DNA of 64,000 bases from Phlebotomus papatasi (taxonomy: Eukaryota; Arthropoda; Insecta; Diptera; Psychodidae). The DNA lies in assembly GCF_024763615.1 (NCBI RefSeq), contig NC_077222.1, forward strand, positions 97,249,417 to 97,313,416, written 5' to 3'. A model generated the notes under the pieces. The model worked only from the letters and a program-made list of their open reading frames with translations. It was not told where the DNA came from and did no database searches. Within the stretch, counting starts at the first letter, position 1. Each line of letters begins with the position of its first letter. Positions 58,456 to 64,000 of the stretch are shown one piece after another. The translations under genes were made by a program, and so were the position numbers.

Positions 58456-60889
58456 AATACGTTTTCTTTAAGCATACATTCAAAAGTTAGAAATATCTCT
58501 ATAACTATTTGAACTTGATTTTACAAAAATATTGTAATATGTACTAAATTACATTGTAATGGAGAAATTGTAACCATGTGTATTAAAAATACATCTATAT
58601 GACCTAACACATCAAATAACCACAAAACTTAAACTATATTCGCCCTACATTGTAATTCGACATTGAAGAAATGATTTTTAGTTACTGAACATGTTTTCTG
58701 TTTTCTTGAAGTATTCTTTTGTTCTATTTGAATATAATGCATCATTTATTAAAATGTTAAATAATATTGTCTGAGAGTGTACACCGGATACTTCAATTAT
58801 CCCGCCTTGGCATTTAATTATGATGTGTGAAGAACAAAATACATCCTCATAAAAATGTTTTGTAACAGTGCTCTTCATCCCAAATAGTAAATTTTCCATC
58901 TGATCAAATTAGTGCAGATTCACCAACACATGATCATTTTAGTGAAAATGTGAATGAAAGAGATGGAAAACGCGAGAAATTGAAATAGATTCAAGAGCAT
59001 CCAAAATTATATCATGTCCCGCATAAAACATATGGCAATCGCATTGATTAGAATTGATGTTGGAAATCAGGGTACAATCACATCTTTTAAATTGAGAAAA
59101 AAAGCCGCACCGACTATATCCTCAAGCAAAGAAGAAAAAAGAAGTCATGTGAAAATTCTGACTGATCTGTTCCATGTTGGTGCAAGTGTGGGGATATATG
59201 GGAAAAACACATGGCGGGAAATTAATTAAGATTTTTCATATCACCCAATTTTATCCGCATTTTCTAAAAATATAATGAATCATTTAACTGAGGGCCATCT
59301 ATAAATTAATTAATGCAGAATCTTGGCCTTGATCTGGACGCTATTCAATAGACTATAAAATAACCATTTTCGTCTCACAATCGAGCCATTTTCCCTATGA
59401 TGGCAAACTCATTATTGTAAATTAAATCACGATTAGCTCTCCCTCAAACAGTTTTTGTTGTAGTGTGAGGTGCTCAGACCATGATGATATTTCCTCATCC
59501 CAGAATATCACAATATCCGTTTAAGCTCCTTCAGAACAGATACTCAATTTATGGCGGTGATTGAAAGGAATTTTAACACTAAATGCCCCTCATCTCTATT
59601 GAATTTTGAAGAGTATCATCTGGAGAATCCACTTGCTCCTCTCTAAATTTTATTTTCCTTAGCCCCATCATTGGTCCAATAGATGACCTATTTTTCCCAT
59701 AAACATTTTCTTTTCTATCTCAACTACTTGAATATGATATTTTCCGGGAAATGGACTTGGAGCAAGTGGAGAAATGTTAACCATACACTTCGTGCAATTC
59801 CATCTTGCAAACATCAAATTTTCCGCTTAAGAGATAATAGAGACATTTCGAAACTATTTCAAGGATGAGATTAAATCAAACTCCAATGGTATTATTTGAA
59901 TTATTTCAAATACCATATTAAACATTCACATCTCATGGAAAATTCTCACAAAATCCATTTGACTATTTGGAAATACACAATGAAAATCTTTCAATAGAGT
60001 TAGTGTAATTAAATGATTCTTTGTTTATTTCGAAAATGCCATATAATACACTATTTACAATCTAAATTTAATTATACTTTGACAAAATTATGTCTCTCAT
60101 TTACATTCTCACCGGGAAATTTGTCAAAAGGGTATTTTATAAACAATTAGATAAAAGAATTTTGACATTAATTGACTATAAATAAGATGTAACGTATCAT
60201 CGGTCGTCACTTCAATAAATTTCAAGCGTATTTTCGTCTATTTACTCTTGTTTTCAATATAATTTATTTATTTATTGTTTTACTCATTTATTTATTTTGC
60301 TAGTGTACAAATTTTTCTTCGTCGCTTCAATCATTTGCATCGGACGTAATTCGAACAGTGCAGAAGGATGGATCTCCTAAATAGTATTTGAAAAGTAATA
60401 AATGTACTTTGGTTTTTTTATTAATTATTTTTGTTCTATTTACCGGGAGGTAGAATATAATCTCCTGTGACAACTCTGCTCTTAAATAATTTCAGGACAC
60501 GCCTCTTTAGGAATTATTTCTTACAAAAGTTTTCTTTTATTATTTGTTAATTTATTGAATATTAACAAGGATTACTTTTAACTATCCAATAAACCGATAA
60601 TATAATCTAATAATACAACCCGTATGTACACAACTTCCATAATTAAAACCTGTTCTTCGAAAAATAAGCCACGCCCCCATAATAAAATTCAGTTGCATTT
60701 ATTTCGCACACAAAATAGAAGAACCTTACTCATATAAATTTCTAGTGTGTAGAAAAAAGATTATATTTAAAAAACAATAAAGAAAAAAAAAATAAAATAA
60801 AATAATAAGAAAGTGAAAATTAATAAATAATTAAATAAAATAGTAATAACAAAAAAAATTAACATGGTATCATATTAACTTCCCATCTT
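58456..60889. other. Low-repeat stretch, no gene recognised
   Basis: Single-copy in this window, AT-rich. Frames at 58678-58899, 59014-59229 and 59683-59868 have no motif or splice context. Confidence 0.4.
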
Positions 60890-61165
60890 GGGATCTCAGT
60901 GGCGCAATAGGCAAGATCGTTGGCTCTTGGGCGGATAGATCGCCGGCTTGACTCGCAGTTGTGAGTTCAAGTCCCGCCCGGTGCAAAGATCTAAATGTCT
61001 GATTTAGACAATTTCACATGTAACAATAACGTAATAATAATGCACTTCCTCTGCCCAAAAACTCTTGGAGCATGGAAGAAGCATTCACACCACGGGAAGG
61101 CCCTCCTGTGCGATCTACAATGGACTTAGCAGATTCTTCAAATACGGGATATAAACATTGCATTG
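60890..61165 (+). mobile_element. tRNA-derived SINE
   Basis: The head GGGATCTCAGTGGCGCAATA carries a box A-like stretch; GAGTTCAAGTCCCGCCC carries box B. The body has GACAATTTCACATGTAA and TGGAAGAAGCATTCAC. Between the boxes lies an extra segment with GGCTCTTGGGCGGAT. Confidence 0.8.
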
Positions 61166-61506
61166 TAAAAATGATTAGTATAGTATAATCGTTTAATGGC
61201 CTATTCGGTAAGTTAAAAAAATAGCAATAATAATATTATTATAACTTCATATTCAAAATATTAAAGAGTAGTTCTATTCCCAATTTTTTTTACCAATTTT
61301 AGCAAAATTTTCAACTGTAATTTTAAGAAAAGTTAATAAAAGTTGAGAACAGACAGCAGCGCCACTTACGGGCGAAAACAGTGCCATCTCGTGAAGGAAA
61401 AGCTTATCTGTTTCTATTATTTCTTTGAAACTTGTTTGTTTTTAATTCCCTATGTAAATTTTGCCTTAAAATAAAATATATAAAATATCAGAGAGATACA
61501 TATATA

Positions 61507-63756
61507 CAGTGGCGGCCAAAATAATAGAATCATTTTGCAAAGTTTATATTTTTTTAACTTTTGTTTTTTTTCCAATTTGTTGATAAAATTCTGCAGTAGA
61601 AATTTTCAAATTATTAGAATCGTAGAATAGAATACGTCGATAGTGAAATTCAGTTCGGTCAAAAAAACTGGAAAATTGTCATTTATAGTTTCTAAATATG
61701 GCTTTATTTAAACTTCTTTGATTTATAGACCACATTCTTTAATTTAAATAAAAGTGGTCCTATTGTGTTGTTCGTACCAAATTTCACTATTGATGTATTC
61801 TATGAAAAATAGAGACCTCTAGCGGCCAAAAAAACACTTATTTGACGTAAGGTAATTATTTGAACATTTCTATGTCAAAATTATTTCAACGAATTGGAAT
61901 AAACAAAAATTATCATGGTAAAAGGGACAGATAATCCTAACCGACTTATGTAGGTGAGATTCTTAACGTGAGCTAACTCGGAGTGAATGCAAATTCGATT
62001 TAGAGCTGAAATTGTGAGTCGCCATTCAGTTATCTTGAATCAAATTCGTGAAATTATACAAATTTTGTGTTTAAACCAAAATATCAAAGATTTTGATGGA
62101 GTGACAAAAAAGTGATATATGGGTGAATCGTAGACCATAATGTTCTCTATAATTTTGCCGTAGAACTTGATCTCATCGATTAATCAGAAACCGAGATAAT
62201 CGAGGTTGTTTGTTTCTGAACTCGTTTTTTCGACCAGAGTGCCCCAAGTAGTCATTTGTTGAACTTCAACTATATCAAAGAATTGTTGTATTTTGTGGGA
62301 CTTTCCATTTAAAACCATATTTTAAGTGTCTTGGTGGAGTAGAGGCAGTCAAATTGGCATCTGAGTGATTTCAAAGCGTTATTATGGGAAAAATCAATTT
62401 TTTCACACTTAAACGGCAAAATCGGAGTGATAGCGTAGTCTGAGTGGAAAATGATGTATGGACGAAATGTAGAGACAAATGTGCTCTACAATTATGTTGA
62501 AGTAATCATCAAAATCGGTTCAGCGACAGTCGAGATAATTGAGGTTATGTGATATTGAAATTGGTTTTTCGACTGTGGCGCCCCTGGTGTTGGTCCCACG
62601 AAGTTCAAATATTCTAGAAAGTTGTAGCATTTGGTGAGATCTTTTGTTTAAGCCCTCACTCATCAAAATCGGTCACATAGAACCGGAGATATGATTTTTT
62701 GAATTTTGTGAACTTTGACCCCTCATATCTCCGGTTCTGTTTTAACCACAGCGCGCATACGCACCATTTTGGAAACGTCCTAGACTGGACTACAACATAC
62801 TAAAATTTCATTAACTTGCACAATGCCGTTTTTGAGAAAAGTGACTTTGAATTTCGATGAATTTTGACGCTATCGCAGCGCCACCTGTGGTGAATTTTTG
62901 AACTTCCATCTGAAAGGGCTCATCGAGACGGAACCAAAAAGGTAAAATTTATGTCGATATGTTAATTAGAACCGGAGATAGAGGCCGGTCAATGTTCGAA
63001 CTTTGACCCCTTATAGCTCGGGTCAGGGGTTATGGATCGACTTAAGGTTTTTTTTGTTTGATAGGTATAATCAACGGCTACAACATACTAAATTTTCAGC
63101 CCGATGCACAATGGAATTTTTGAGTTATTTAACTTATAAGATTTAAAAATTTTCTTTTTAATAATAGCGCCCCTAGTGGTGGTTTTATGAACTTGCGATG
63201 TTAGAAGGGGAAGTGGCATTTCACGAGAGCTTTCCAAAAAGCCCTCACTTTTAAAATTCTGACAATTAGAACCGGAGTTATGGCCATTTTAAGAAATTTT
63301 TTTTGGACCCTTATAGCTCGGGTCAGGGGGGTCGGGGAACCTTAAGTTTGGTATTGATGGAAAGCTCTAAGGTCCAGCTATAACATACTAAAATTTGAGC
63401 CCGGTCGATGCCATAGGGGCTGAGCTATTGAGAAAACAAAACAAGGGGGGTCTTCAAAATGGCGGAAGGAGGGGTGGGGGGTGGGGGGTCAATGCACCAA
63501 GTTGCAATTTTCAGCCGATATATAACCTTTGCCGAAAACCGCAAGTCGATATCTTTTTTAGTTTAGGAGCTATTAAGCTCCAAAGAGCGGCCGGCCAGCC
63601 GGCCGGCCGGCCGGGAACGTAAAATAGCCACATATATATTCGTGATCAGGAAGTGGCGAAACACATGTAACACATCTCACTATTAGGTGAGATTGTTAAG
63701 AATCTCACCTAATAGTGGTCTTTGTGGAGCTGATTCTATTATTATGGCCGCCACTG
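61507..63756. mobile_element. 2.25 kb Tc1/mariner-type non-autonomous element
   Basis: Termini CAGTGGCGGCCAAAATAATA and its near-complement end at 63756, with TA/TATA flanks on both sides. No transposase frame was found. The interior (about 62.2-63.5 kb) consists of several diverged modules sharing phrases such as AGAACCGGAG, CCTTATAGCTCGGGTCAG, ACAACATACTAAA and GCGCCCCTAGTGG. Confidence 0.85.
63579..63616. repeat. GGCC-rich tract
   Basis: A run of CCGG/GGCC units (GGCCGGCCAGCC then further GGCC) inside the 61.5 kb element. It is an extreme GC island in an otherwise AT-rich window. Confidence 0.9.
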
Positions 63757-64000
63757 TATATACGATTTATACTAAATTGAAAGAGAAACTATTTTGCAAG
63801 TTTTCCAAATTTATAAAAAAAATGTATTTATTGTACAATATTTAAAGTAAAAATCTAAAATTTCTCATTTTAAAAAATGTTCAAAGTTCCAATACGAAAA
63901 TTATAGATATAACAATCACCCCAGTCTTGTAATAATATATTTATTATTAATTGAAACAGAACTATTAACTTTATTGTTAAGGAACACAAAATTTTTATCA

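Noticed and set aside
60890..60985. Leu- or Ser-type tRNA with long variable arm
   Set aside because: The head lacks a proper acceptor stem, is followed by a SINE body and has relatives at 14.4 and 28.1 kb.
63395..63622. 75-codon plus frame rich in Gly and Arg
   Set aside because: Falls in the G-rich and GGCC-rich end of the 61.5 kb element; composition artefact.

Overview
This is AT-rich eukaryotic DNA that looks like an insect, most likely dipteran, intergenic and intronic landscape. The reasons are one clear multi-exon gene with two introns of about 60 bp, R1-like and jockey-like non-LTR retrotransposon relics, Tc1/mariner-type and hAT-type miniature elements, and tRNA-derived SINEs. The species cannot be read from the window. 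No bacterial-style operon, rRNA or CRISPR is present.

The only gene I can name is on the minus strand at about 48.88-54.71 kb: a secreted, probably GPI-anchored aminopeptidase P (Xaa-Pro aminopeptidase, XPNPEP2-like) with at least six exons. All junctions agree in phase from exon 54621-54706 down to the stop at 48881. Two positions expected to be catalytic or metal-binding are changed (His to Tyr, Glu to Lys), so it may be a pseudoenzyme. Its first coding exon is unresolved. Its 3.3 kb intron is packed with repeats. Four further stretches have exon-like features (23.0, 30.5, 36.0 and 57.4 kb) but match no family I recognise.

Much of the rest is mobile DNA. Non-LTR relics lie at 6.3-9.0 kb (minus, EN-linker/RT/C-terminal zinc motif), 19.7-21.9 kb (plus, R1-like with RNase H and 3' UTR), 25.5, 26.8, 40.3 and 50.6 kb. 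A Tc1-like transposase relic lies at 56.3-57.1 kb (minus). DNA-element derivatives include a 1.6 kb foldback (10.9-12.5 kb), a 2.25 kb element (61.5-63.76 kb), three copies of one TA-flanked MITE (25.1, 38.9, 47.3 kb), a hAT MITE with a perfect 8 bp target duplication (45.1 kb) and many shorter palindromic families, several nested.

The most unusual signal is a dispersed set of five foldback elements (1.3, 2.3-2.9, 22.0-22.6, 32.35-32.67, 55.8-56.2 kb) that share a hammerhead-ribozyme-like core: CTGANGA, a short hairpin, GAAA, a self-complementary dinucleotide, then TH, flanked by complementary triplets. The triplets and the dinucleotide covary between elements. Palindromic members carry the core in both arms, so a transcript of either strand would contain one sense copy.
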